DNA from: an uncultured Exiguobacterium sp.
GTDB taxonomy: Bacteria; Bacillota; Bacilli; Exiguobacteriales; Exiguobacteriaceae
Length of the DNA stretch: 64,000 nt
Direction of reading: 5' to 3'
Assembly: GCA_913775715.1 (NCBI GenBank)
Contig: CAJYMC010000007.1
Span: 682,001-746,000, forward strand
Both the position numbers and the translations under genes were made by a program. The first letter of the stretch is position 1. Every line of letters begins with the position of its first letter. The notes below the pieces were generated by a model. It made no database searches, had not been told where the DNA came from, and saw only the letters and a program-made list of their open reading frames with translations. Of this stretch, positions 25,657 to 35,598 are shown piece after piece.

Positions 25657-27549
25657 ATGGGCAAGGTTCGCGATTATCAACAATTGGCGCATTCGATTTT
25701 AGAAGCTGTCGGGGGAGAAGACAACGTCATCAGCGCCGTCCGATGTGCCACACGACTTCGTCTTGTCTTGAAACGATCGGATTCGTCAGCTAAGGAAACA
25801 GTCAGTGCACTACCTGGCGTCATTACGGTCGTTGAGTCTGGCGGGCAGTTTCAAGTCGTCATTGGTCAACACGTCGGGGAAGTTCATCAAGAATTTTTGA
25901 AGCTTGTCGATTTGGAACAACCGGAAACGGAAGAGGCACCGAAAGGGACGGTTCTCAACCGAATCATTGCGACGATGTCAGCCGTCTTTGCACCGTTTGT
26001 CTACATCTTAGCTGCAGCGGGGATTCTGCAGGGAACTTTGATTTTGACGACGCTCGCTTTTCCGGCATTCGCGAAGACAGGTACTTATGAAGTCTTCAGC
26101 TTCATCTCATGGGCACCGTTTACGTTCTTGCCGATTTTCATTGCCATAACGGCAGCGAATCATTTTAAGGTAAATGCCTTCATTGCGGTCGCCTGTAGTG
26201 CGGCACTGGTCAGTCCAACATGGGCAGATATCGCAGCACGCATCACGGCTGGTGAATCCATCACGTTTTTAGGAATCGCATTATCCGGGACGACGTATAC
26301 GTCATCGGTCTTACCGCCATTATTTCTCGTCTGGATCCTGTCCTATGTCGAGCGATTCCTGAACAAGACGATCCATGAAGTCGTCCGTCCGTTGTTCGTC
26401 CCGTTCTTCAGCATGGTGTTGATGGTGCCGCTTACGATTCTCTTGATCGGACCGATCACGACACTGGGTGCAGAAGGGATTGCAAACGGGTATAACTACT
26501 TAGCAGAGAATGCTCCTGCGGTTGCTGGTCTCATCATCGGTGGCTTCTGGCAAGTCATCGTCATCTTCGGTGTCCACTGGGGTGTCACGCCGATGGTGCT
26601 TGCGAACTTCGAGCAATATGGACGCGACTCGTTCCAGGCCTACCAAACGATTGCCGTCATCGCCCAAATCGGTGCCGTCATCGGAGTCATCTTGAAAGCA
26701 CGCAACAAAGAAACGAAAAAAGTCGGGGTCTCGGCCGGACTGACAGGTATCTTCGGTATAACGGAACCGGCTATCTATGGGGTGACGCTCCGCTTTAAGA
26801 AACCGTTCATCTATGGCTGTATCTCCGGAGCAATCGGTGCTGTCACGGCGAGTTTCTTTAAACCATATTACTTTGCCTACGCCGGATTACCTGGACCATT
26901 GACGCTCGTTAACGGTATCGACTCCGACTATCCATCGTCGATCATCGGCTTATTGATCGGAACGGCGATTGCCTTGATTCTACCGATCGTCTTGATTCAA
27001 GTGTTCGGCTTCGGGGAGCAGACTGCTCCGGTCGTAGCACCTGCAAGTACAGCGACACTAGTTGCAAAACAAGAAGTCAGCGCTACGCTGACAAACGAAG
27101 AGGTGCTTCGCGCACCACTTGAAGGAAAAATCGTTGCCTTATCGGATGTACCGGATCCTGTCTTTGCATCCGGTGCGATGGGACAAGGGGTAGCGATTCG
27201 TCCGACGAACAACCGGGTCACGGCCCCGTTTGACGGGACCGTCGTCATGGTCGCTCCGTCAGGTCATGCGATCGGATTACGGTCGACGAGTGGTGTTGAA
27301 GTCTTGATTCATGTCGGTCTTGAGACGGTGACGCTCGACGGCAAACCGTTTACACTTCACGTCAAAGAAGGTGAGGCGGTGACGACAGGTGATCTCCTCG
27401 TGACGTTTGATGCGACAGCGATTGAAGCGCATGGACTCGAGACGATCACACCAATCATCATTACGAACACGCAGAGTTATGCGCAAATCTTACCGACGGA
27501 CGAGACGGTCACGACGGCAAATACACAGATTTTGACGATCATCAAGTAA
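25657..27549 (+). CDS. PTS beta-glucoside-type transporter, subunits IIBCA
   Basis: A 630-residue PTS permease. Residues 1-80 form the IIB domain with phosphocysteine Cys30 (VRCATRLRL), about residues 100-460 the IIC membrane channel with ten segments and the GITEPAIYGV signature, and 480-630 the IIA domain with phosphohistidine His552 (LIHVGLE). It imports and phosphorylates a beta-glucoside with phosphate passed from HPr. AGGGGAGG before the ATG. A phospho-beta-glucosidase gene follows 24 bases later. GC-rich like the chromosome, unlike the second set at 52591. Confidence 0.95.
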   Translation: MGKVRDYQQLAHSILEAVGGEDNVISAVRCATRLRLVLKRSDSSAKETVSALPGVITVVESGGQFQVVIGQHVGEVHQEFLKLVDLEQPETEEAPKGTVLNRIIATMSAVFAPFVYILAAAGILQGTLILTTLAFPAFAKTGTYEVFSFISWAPFTFLPIFIAITAANHFKVNAFIAVACSAALVSPTWADIAARITAGESITFLGIALSGTTYTSSVLPPLFLVWILSYVERFLNKTIHEVVRPLFVPFFSMVLMVPLTILLIGPITTLGAEGIANGYNYLAENAPAVAGLIIGGFWQVIVIFGVHWGVTPMVLANFEQYGRDSFQAYQTIAVIAQIGAVIGVILKARNKETKKVGVSAGLTGIFGITEPAIYGVTLRFKKPFIYGCISGAIGAVTASFFKPYYFAYAGLPGPLTLVNGIDSDYPSSIIGLLIGTAIALILPIVLIQVFGFGEQTAPVVAPASTATLVAKQEVSATLTNEEVLRAPLEGKIVALSDVPDPVFASGAMGQGVAIRPTNNRVTAPFDGTVVMVAPSGHAIGLRSTSGVEVLIHVGLETVTLDGKPFTLHVKEGEAVTTGDLLVTFDATAIEAHGLETITPIIITNTQSYAQILPTDETVTTANTQILTIIK

Positions 27550-29031
<1,482 letters not shown>

Positions 29032-29038
29032 TGAAGTA

Positions 29039-29073
29039 AGGGGTAACGGAAAAAATCCGTTGCCTCTTTTTTT
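29039..29073 (+). terminator. Intrinsic terminator
   Basis: Stem AGGGGTAACGGA against TCCGTTGCCTCT with wobble pairs, then seven T; ends the first beta-glucoside operon. Confidence 0.75.
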
Positions 29074-29136
29074 AAAGAATTAGAATGAAAAAGAAGTGGG
29101 GTATGGCACACTAAGGAAAAAACGGAGGACCGGTAA

Positions 29137-29694
29137 ATGATAAAAAAACGCTATGCCGATCGACGTGACTGGCGTCGCATCACACAACGACACTATGTTC
29201 ATGAACAAGTAGAAAACAAAGTGTTCAAAGGACATGTGACACTCCTTCAACTCATTGAAGTCACTTCACCGTTAGACGTCCGTTATGGTGACGAAACGAT
29301 TCGAATCGCTGACGCTGGTTACGTCTGGTTACAACAATTCCCAAGCGATGCCCATCATGCCGTGACCTCGATGTTTGACGCCACAGGTCAGTTGGTACAA
29401 AACTATATCGATATCTGTCTTCGTACTGGAGTGGAGGACGGACGTATTTACTGGGAGGATCTGTTTCTCGATCTGATCGTTTTGCCATCGGGAGAAGTCT
29501 TGTTAGTCGATGTGGACGAACTGGAAGCAGCACGGGAGCAAGGGATTGTCTCAGAAGCGGAATACGCGCTCGCTTTAGCGGAAGCAAAACAACTGCAAAA
29601 ACAACTACAAGACGGAACTTTTCCGCTCGTCGCACACGTTGAAGTAATGAAAGAACGGTTAGAATTGCAACTCAAACAGGGAACACCGCGTTGA
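29137..29694 (+). CDS. DUF402 nucleoside di/triphosphatase-like protein
   Basis: A 185-residue protein of the DUF402 family. The characteristic YWEDLFLDLIVLPSGEVLLVD and DELEAAREQG segments are present, with the acidic residues that bind Mg2+ in the related nucleoside tri/diphosphatase of staphylococci. Phosphatase activity on nucleotides is inferred from that family. The last codons form part of the terminator stem. Confidence 0.85.
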   Translation: MIKKRYADRRDWRRITQRHYVHEQVENKVFKGHVTLLQLIEVTSPLDVRYGDETIRIADAGYVWLQQFPSDAHHAVTSMFDATGQLVQNYIDICLRTGVEDGRIYWEDLFLDLIVLPSGEVLLVDVDELEAAREQGIVSEAEYALALAEAKQLQKQLQDGTFPLVAHVEVMKERLELQLKQGTPR

Positions 29695-29714
29695 CGGGGT
29701 TCCCTGTTTTTTTA
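29674..29714. terminator. Terminator overlapping two gene ends
   Basis: AACAGGGAAC...GTTCCCTGTTT, with the DUF402 stop codon in the loop region and the T run reading into the TAA of the convergent MFS gene. Confidence 0.8.
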
Positions 29715-30923
29715 GGCATGTCGTTCTTCGTTGATCTCGTTCGTTGCGAAATACTGTTGCTTGCGCGGGAGGAGAACCAATCCAAGGAAACAGATCGTCA
29801 CGATCACGAGGAGACCGGCAAATAGAATCGTACTGAAACGAATCGACCAGATGTCACCGAGCAGACCGATCGCGACGATCGCTAGAATCTGTAGCAGACT
29901 GACGCCGACACCGTATAGACTCGTAAAGCGTCCCATTAAGTGGAGTGGAATATTCGTCTGTTGGAACGTCAAGAAACCGGTTCCCGCAAATGCGTGAAAA
30001 CTACCGAGCAACAAGAAACCAGTACAGACGATCGAAAACGAATTCGCATTCGCATACAGCATGTAACCGACAGCGACAAATACATAGCCGATCGTCAGCA
30101 TCGTCCGAATGGAGAGGGTTTTAGCGTAGCGGGCGACGACCCAGCTGCCGGCGACGGAACCAATCCCAGTCAGACTCATCAGTAAACCATAGTCGGTTTC
30201 CGATAACCCGATGCTCCGCTGTAAAAAGACGACTTCTTGTGTATCAAGCGCAAGTGTCGCGATCATCATCAGCATCGCGAGGATATACAATCCGGTCACG
30301 TAGCGTGCGCTTTTGCTGAACTGATAGACAAGCCGCCAATCGGATATAATGTCTTGCAGCCGCATCCCTCGTTCGACCGGAGCGGTAAAACGCGGCAAGC
30401 GCATCAGTAGGACAGCTGATCCGAGAAACGAGAAGGCATTGAGCCAAATGGCAATGTCAGCAGAAGCAACATAGAGCAGTCCTCCAGCGAGAGCCGGACC
30501 AATTAAAAAAGCACCAGACGTGATCAGACTACGATAGGCATTAAACGACGCCCGATCGTTTTGAGGAACAAGCGTCGTGATGTAGGTCAACGTTGCCGGT
30601 TCAACGACCGCTTTGATGATGGCTAAGGCGATCAAGTCGATGTAAAGCAACGATAGTGGTAGAAATGGCATGATACCGATTAAGAAAGCACGCAACAAAT
30701 CAGTCTGAATCAATAGTTGACGTAAGTCGGATCGGTCGACCCAACTTCCCGCGAACGACTTGATGACGAGAGCGACGACCGGACTGATGATCCAAAGCGC
30801 AGCAACGGCTGACGCAGAGCCGGTCAAGCGATAGATGTATACGTTGATCGCAACGAGATAAATGAAGTCACCAAACTGTGAAATACCGAGCGCACTTAAG
30901 AGGGTTCGTTCCCGAGAAGACAT
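29712..30923 (-). CDS. MFS transporter
   Basis: A 403-residue major facilitator with twelve membrane segments (WIISPVVALVIKSFAGSWVDR early, a long basic loop after segment six). It resembles multidrug-efflux-like MFS proteins in Bacilli with a GSWVDRSDLRQLL motif A. Substrate unknown. An upstream frame start is rejected: AAAGGA precedes the ATG at 30921-30923. It is divergent from the GNAT gene. Confidence 0.85.
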   Translation of the reverse strand: MSSRERTLLSALGISQFGDFIYLVAINVYIYRLTGSASAVAALWIISPVVALVIKSFAGSWVDRSDLRQLLIQTDLLRAFLIGIMPFLPLSLLYIDLIALAIIKAVVEPATLTYITTLVPQNDRASFNAYRSLITSGAFLIGPALAGGLLYVASADIAIWLNAFSFLGSAVLLMRLPRFTAPVERGMRLQDIISDWRLVYQFSKSARYVTGLYILAMLMMIATLALDTQEVVFLQRSIGLSETDYGLLMSLTGIGSVAGSWVVARYAKTLSIRTMLTIGYVFVAVGYMLYANANSFSIVCTGFLLLGSFHAFAGTGFLTFQQTNIPLHLMGRFTSLYGVGVSLLQILAIVAIGLLGDIWSIRFSTILFAGLLVIVTICFLGLVLLPRKQQYFATNEINEERHA

Positions 30924-31053
30924 GACAGCATCCTTTCTTACATCATTTTCCAATAGTATACCAGAAAATTCTGATAACGTTTTCGTATATCTCTATACTT
31001 TTTATGGAAGAGTGGGTATACTTGGAAAAAATCAAAGGAAGAAGGGTTCGATC

Positions 31054-31626
31054 ATGTTAACGACCATCGATTTATATCAAGCTTTGCCTATACTTGAAAC
31101 GGAACGACTCCGTTTGCGACCGGTTCGCATGGAAGATGCACCAGATATCTATGCCTACACGAAAGATGAAGAGACGGCGCGATATGTCAGCTGGCATGCG
31201 CATAAAAGCCTCACGGACTCTGAGCAATTCGTCGAACATATCCTTCGTCAATACGAACAAGGAAATCCGGCACCTTGGGCAATCGAAGACAAAACGAGCG
31301 GACGAGTCATCGGGACGATTGATTTCATCAAAGTCTCGTTTGAGCAACAGCAAGCAGAACTCGGTTATGCGCTATCGCGCGATTACTGGGGGAAGGGTTT
31401 GATGCCGGAAGCAGCAGCGCGTCTCGTACAGTACGGTTTTGAGACACTCGGACTCGAGCGCATTCAAGCTCGTTGTTTTGTTGCAAATGATGGATCTGCT
31501 CGTGTCATGGAAAAGATCGGTATGACGTTCGAAGGAATCTCGCGGAGTGCTTTATTCGTTAAAGAGCGTTTCTGGGATTTAAAGATTTATGCGATCACAC
31601 GAGAAGATTATATTGAGAGGAAATAA
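31054..31626 (+). CDS. GNAT N-acetyltransferase (RimJ/RimL-like)
   Basis: A 190-residue acetyltransferase (LETERLRLRPVRMEDAPDIY start, LSRDYWGKGLMPEAA acetyl-CoA loop). Such enzymes acetylate protein N-termini, amines or small molecules; the target is not known. The longer frame beginning at 30862 runs through the divergent gene; an AAGGGT site precedes the ATG at 31054. Confidence 0.88.
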   Translation: MLTTIDLYQALPILETERLRLRPVRMEDAPDIYAYTKDEETARYVSWHAHKSLTDSEQFVEHILRQYEQGNPAPWAIEDKTSGRVIGTIDFIKVSFEQQQAELGYALSRDYWGKGLMPEAAARLVQYGFETLGLERIQARCFVANDGSARVMEKIGMTFEGISRSALFVKERFWDLKIYAITREDYIERK

Positions 31627-31707
31627 TGGTTATTTTATTTTTTAAAAGGATAACTATTTATAATAGTGTATAATTAATCCAACTAATATTTATAAGGAGT
31701 GGAACAA

Positions 31708-32814
31708 ATGGAAAACTTCGCATTAGAAATTCGAAATATTTCACAAAGAATAAATCAAATGAAAGATTCAATCTCTACTGAAGAAGCTACTAAGACTGCT
31801 CTAATTATGCCTTTTTTTCAAATGCTTGGATATGATGTATTTAATCCTGCAGAGTTCACTCCAGAATATATTGCAGATGTTGGAATTAAAAAAGGAGAAA
31901 AAGTAGATTATGCAATCATGAATCAAGGAATACCCACAATCTTAATTGAGGCAAAGTCCATAAAAGAACGCTTAACAAAACATGACTCTCAATTATTTAG
32001 ATATTTTGGTACTACAAACGCAAAATTTGCGATACTAACTAACGGAGATGTTTATAGGTTTTACACAGATTTAGAAACACCAAATGTTATGGATTCTGTC
32101 CCGTTTTTTGAAATCACACTATCCGCAATAAAGGATAGTGATATAAAAGAACTTCAAAAGTTTAAGAAGCAAGAATTTAATGTTGATACAATTCTTTCTA
32201 CTGCTGAAGAACTTAAATACTTAAATGCTATAAAAGATCAGTTAAAAACTATTTCAGAAACTCCAAGTGATGATTTTATTAAAATGTTAATACAAGATTC
32301 ATATCAAGGAATTAAAACTCAAGCAGTAATTGATAAATTTAGACCTATTGTTCAAAAGTCCTTCAACCAGTTTATAAATGAAAGTTTGAATGAAAAACTT
32401 AAAAATGTGATCTCAGGCGAACAAGAATCAACAATAGATTCAATGGAAAGAAATGTAGAGAATCAAGAAACAACTGAAACTCAAAATGACATTCCTATTC
32501 CTAAATCAATTGAAACTACTCAAGAAGAAATTGAAGGATATGCCACAGTAAAAGTTTTATTGGGATCTGCAATTGATAAAAATAGAATTTTTTATCGTGA
32601 TAATGCCAGTTATTTTAATATTCTAATAGATGATAGTAATAGAAAATGGATTTGTCGTCTTCATTTAAATTCTGTAAATAATAAGTACATTACTCTTAGA
32701 GATGAACCGAATATTCGAAATAAAATAAATCACGTTTACGAAATTGAGGATTTTAAGGATCGATTAATAAAAATCGTCGAAGATTTAATTAAACCAAAAA
32801 TAAAAAGTGAATAA
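31708..32814 (+). CDS. Orphan HsdR_N-domain protein (type I restriction R-like)
   Basis: A 368-residue protein, visibly AT-rich compared with its neighbours. Residues about 25-150 form a type I restriction HsdR N-terminal domain: a KTALIMPFFQMLGYDVFNP start, then GEKVDYAIMNQ and ILIEAKS, the PD-(D/E)xK Asp and Glu-x-Lys. The C-terminal part (about 280-368) is a separate domain with GYATVKVLLG and FNILIDDSNRKWICRL. No helicase domain is present, so it is not a whole R subunit; no HsdM or HsdS is nearby. AAGGAG precedes the ATG. Probably a horizontally acquired defence or phage-derived gene. Confidence 0.85.
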   Translation: MENFALEIRNISQRINQMKDSISTEEATKTALIMPFFQMLGYDVFNPAEFTPEYIADVGIKKGEKVDYAIMNQGIPTILIEAKSIKERLTKHDSQLFRYFGTTNAKFAILTNGDVYRFYTDLETPNVMDSVPFFEITLSAIKDSDIKELQKFKKQEFNVDTILSTAEELKYLNAIKDQLKTISETPSDDFIKMLIQDSYQGIKTQAVIDKFRPIVQKSFNQFINESLNEKLKNVISGEQESTIDSMERNVENQETTETQNDIPIPKSIETTQEEIEGYATVKVLLGSAIDKNRIFYRDNASYFNILIDDSNRKWICRLHLNSVNNKYITLRDEPNIRNKINHVYEIEDFKDRLIKIVEDLIKPKIKSE

Positions 32815-32820
32815 AAATTA

Positions 32821-32862
32821 AAAAATTCTCTGCATCCATTTTTGAATGCAGAGAATTTTTTT
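32821..32862 (+). terminator. Intrinsic terminator
   Basis: AAAAATTCTCTGCAT pairs with ATGCAGAGAATTTTT and ends in T; closes the AT-rich insert. Confidence 0.85.
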
Positions 32863-32967
32863 AATTCAAAGCAAAATACTCGGAATAAGTTTAGAAATAT
32901 GTTAAACTGGAAATAAGAAAAGTAAGGAAGTAAGGAATACAAGAAAAACACAGAAAGAAGGAAGTTC

Positions 32968-33189
32968 GTGATGGAGCTATCAAAGTTAACGTCAAAAGGA
33001 CAGATCACCATCCCTAAAAAAATTCGGCAAGCCTTGCAAGTGGAGGAAGGAGATCGCGTGGCATTCATTGAGGAGGACGGGTTTGTCATCATGGCGAAAG
33101 CGGATTTGAAACAGCTGCATGACCTTCAAGATATATTGAGCGATGAGACGTTCAAGACGCTCATCCACAAAGCGAATCATCATTTGTAA
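32968..33189 (+). CDS. AbrB/MazE/SpoVT-like DNA-binding protein
   Basis: A 73-residue swapped-hairpin AbrB-like protein (SKLTSKGQITIPKKIRQAL, residues 4-22, then EGDRVAFIEEDGFV). This fold binds DNA as a regulator or as an antitoxin; no toxin gene is adjacent. It lies 25 bases before KhtT and is probably in the same transcript. Whether it regulates the antiporter or is an unrelated stray gene is not known. Confidence 0.85.
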   Translation: MMELSKLTSKGQITIPKKIRQALQVEEGDRVAFIEEDGFVIMAKADLKQLHDLQDILSDETFKTLIHKANHHL

Positions 33190-33214
33190 AAAACAAATAA
33201 GGAGGAAATAACAG

Positions 33215-33715
33215 ATGGATATGCGCGAAGTAGATTTACCAGGAATCGGACGGAAGTTCGAAGGCATCACGACACGAGGAGATAAGGTGGTCGTCATCGT
33301 CCATGACGACGGACGACGCGAAATGCATCATTATGATGACGATGATTTTGATGAGAGCATCTCGAGCGTGACGTTCAATGATGCAGAAGCTCGTCAGATG
33401 GCAGGAATTCTCGGAGGATTATCCTATAAGCCGAAGGATCTTGAAAAAATTGAACTCGCGTTTGATGATCTCGTCATCGAGTGGTTTAAAGTCGGTCAGG
33501 ATTCAAAGGTCAACAATCGAACGATCGGGGAACTCGATGTCCGTAACCAATATGACATCTCGATCATTGCAGTGCTTAAACATGACCGTTCGAAATCGTT
33601 AAATCCTGGACCAGAAACGCGCCTTGAAGCCGGTGATACGATCGTCTTATCTGGAGAGCGTCAAAACGTCCGTCACATCACGAAAGAATTATTCTCAATT
33701 GAAGGAGGCGGATAA
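33215..33715 (+). CDS. khtT: KhtT, regulatory RCK_C subunit of a K+/H+ antiporter
   Basis: A 166-residue soluble protein matching KhtT (YhaT) of B. subtilis. The N-terminal region is MDMREVDLPGIGRKFEGITT with a histidine- and aspartate-rich stretch, and the C-terminal RCK_C/TrkA_C domain contains LDVRNQYDISIIAVLK and LEAGDTIVLSG. KhtT gates KhtU and, in B. subtilis, its RCK_C domain binds c-di-AMP. AAGGAGG precedes the ATG. KhtU starts three bases after the stop. Confidence 0.93.
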   Translation: MDMREVDLPGIGRKFEGITTRGDKVVVIVHDDGRREMHHYDDDDFDESISSVTFNDAEARQMAGILGGLSYKPKDLEKIELAFDDLVIEWFKVGQDSKVNNRTIGELDVRNQYDISIIAVLKHDRSKSLNPGPETRLEAGDTIVLSGERQNVRHITKELFSIEGGG

Positions 33716-33718
33716 TAT

Positions 33719-34939
33719 ATGGATCATCTCATATTTGAAGTCGGTACCGCGCTTATCTTAGTGGCGATCGCGGCAGTGCTCGCGAACAGACTCAATTTCT
33801 CGATTATCCCGTTTCTGATTATTCTCGGGATGATTGTTGGACCGCACGCTCCGACAATCGGGATACTAGACTTCAAGTTCATTGAAAGTGCTGAGTTCAT
33901 CAGTTTCCTCGGACGAATTGGCGTCCTATTCCTCTTGTTCTATCTCGGACTCGAGTTCTCGATCGGTAAGTTGATCCGGTCTGGAAAATCGATTGTCACG
34001 AGCGGAACGATTTATTTATCGATTAACTTTACCGGTGGTCTCTTATACGGATTCATCGCCGGATTCCCACTCTATGAAGTGCTCGTCATCGCCGGGATCA
34101 TCACGATCTCCTCGAGTGCGATCGTGGCGAAAGTCCTCGTTGATCTCCGCCGGACCGGTAACACGGAGACGGAATTGATTCTTGGAATCATCATGTTCGA
34201 GGACATCTTTCTAGCTGTCTACTTGTCGGTCTTATCGGGACTGCTTCTCGGTGGTGGGACGACATTACTCGCATCCCTCACATCGATCTTGATCGCCCTC
34301 GGCTATATGTTGTTGTTCTTCATCGTCGCTCGGAAGGCAACACCGCTTTTGAATAAGATGCTGAAGATCGCCTCAGATGAAGTCTTCATCATCGTCGTCT
34401 TTGCTGCCTTGTTCTTCATCGCCGGATTCTCGGAAACAATTCATGTTGCGGAAGCGATCGGGGCGTTGTTACTCGGTCTCGTCTTCTCAGAAACCGATCA
34501 AGGTGAGCGGATCGAACATCTCGTCGTACCATTCCGTGATTTCTTCGGTGCGATCTTCTTCTTCAGTTTCGGATTGAGCATCGATCCGACGATGTTGCTT
34601 GACGCCGTCTGGCTCGCACTCGGTGCCGTCGTCATCACGATCATCGGAAACTACGTGGCTGGTATGATTGCAGGACGTAAAGCAGGCTTGTCACACAAAG
34701 CATCCTCGAACATCGGCTTGACGATTGTCTCGCGCGGGGAGTTCTCGATCATCGTCGCGAATCTCGGAATCGCCGGTGGATTGATGGATATCTTGTCACC
34801 ATTCTCTGCCTTATATGTCTTGATTCTCGCCATTCTCGGACCGTTGATGACGAAGGAATCGAAACGGATTTACAACGTCATGAATAAAATCTTTAAGTGG
34901 ACAGAACCGAAAGAGAAAAAGACGAAGAAAAACGCCTGA
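33719..34939 (+). CDS. khtU: KhtU, K+/H+ antiporter (CPA2)
   Basis: A 406-residue CPA2-family antiporter with 12-13 membrane helices, as in KhtU (YhaU). It exchanges K+ (and Na+ or NH4+ in some members) for H+ and helps detoxify potassium and cope with alkaline or methylglyoxal stress. The conserved GVLFLLFYLGLEFSIGKL stretch and SRGEFSIIVANLG near the C-terminus are visible. A GAAGGAGG site lies in the end of khtT. A terminator follows. Confidence 0.92.
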   Translation: MDHLIFEVGTALILVAIAAVLANRLNFSIIPFLIILGMIVGPHAPTIGILDFKFIESAEFISFLGRIGVLFLLFYLGLEFSIGKLIRSGKSIVTSGTIYLSINFTGGLLYGFIAGFPLYEVLVIAGIITISSSAIVAKVLVDLRRTGNTETELILGIIMFEDIFLAVYLSVLSGLLLGGGTTLLASLTSILIALGYMLLFFIVARKATPLLNKMLKIASDEVFIIVVFAALFFIAGFSETIHVAEAIGALLLGLVFSETDQGERIEHLVVPFRDFFGAIFFFSFGLSIDPTMLLDAVWLALGAVVITIIGNYVAGMIAGRKAGLSHKASSNIGLTIVSRGEFSIIVANLGIAGGLMDILSPFSALYVLILAILGPLMTKESKRIYNVMNKIFKWTEPKEKKTKKNA

Positions 34940-34952
34940 TATCACGTAAACG

Positions 34953-34990
34953 AACAACCGGTTCGCTTTCCCGAACCGGTTGTTGTTGTT
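34953..34990. terminator. Bidirectional terminator
   Basis: AACAACCGGTTCG pairs with CGAACCGGTTGTT; between convergent khtU and the RibD_C gene. Confidence 0.8.
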
Positions 34991-35514
34991 TAAGTCAAGA
35001 CTTCATACGTCGCCATCAGGAATTGTCCCGAATGGCGACTCGCTGTCAAACGAAGATTCGTTTCATTCGTCCCTTCCGGAAACAGGGGGATGCCTGTTCC
35101 GAGGATGACAGGGGCGATTGCCAGTTCAATCGAGCGGATGCGTTTTAAGCGCAACGCTTCTTGAATCAACTCGCCACCACCAATCAGCCAAACGTTACCT
35201 TCAATCGTTGGCGTGATTCGGTCGAGCAGTTGGTCAAGCGGCTCATCCGTATAGGTGACTGTCTCAGACGTTCGTTGCGTCCGGCTATAGATATAACTCG
35301 GAATATCTGCGTAAGGGTAAGTCTCGCTGAGTTGCAGGACTTCATCATATGTTTTTCGTCCCATGATGACGGCACCGACTTGATCATAGAACGCTTGGTA
35401 ACCATTATCCTCTTCTCCAGCAACGGCAAATAACCAGTCAAGTGAACCGTCTAGCCGAGCGATTTTCCCGTCAAGACTACAAGCGATATAAAGAACGGTC
35501 GTAGGTTGTGACAT
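34990..35514 (-). CDS. Dihydrofolate reductase-like RibD_C protein
   Basis: A 174-residue protein with the RibD C-terminal/dihydrofolate-reductase fold (CSLDGKIARLDGSLDWL start, VGAVIMGRKTYDEV, NVWLIGGGEL). It resembles B. subtilis YyaP/YwjB. NADPH-dependent reduction of a pterin- or pyrimidine-like compound is inferred. A GTG one codon upstream is an equally possible start; AAGGAGG fits both. It is divergent from the WYL regulator gene. Confidence 0.88.
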   Translation of the reverse strand: MSQPTTVLYIACSLDGKIARLDGSLDWLFAVAGEEDNGYQAFYDQVGAVIMGRKTYDEVLQLSETYPYADIPSYIYSRTQRTSETVTYTDEPLDQLLDRITPTIEGNVWLIGGGELIQEALRLKRIRSIELAIAPVILGTGIPLFPEGTNETNLRLTASRHSGQFLMATYEVLT

Positions 35515-35560
35515 CACATAATTCCTCCTTTTGCATCGTGTGACTTCATCTTAGCGTATA

Positions 35561-35583
35561 ATGGCGACAAAAGATGTCGTCAT
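35561..35583. promoter_or_regulatory. Operator-like inverted repeat
   Basis: ATGGCGACA (35561-35569) and TGTCGTCAT (35575-35583) are arms of an inverted repeat with one wobble pair, between the divergent RibD_C and WYL regulator genes and just upstream of the latter's ribosome site. Likely the site of that regulator. Confidence 0.5.
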
Positions 35584-35598
35584 TTAAGGAGGAATTAT

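Noticed and set aside
31627..33214. Toxin-antitoxin module or complete restriction system around the HsdR_N gene
   Set aside because: The AbrB-like gene is followed by khtT, not a toxin, and no HsdM/HsdS or methylase gene lies nearby.
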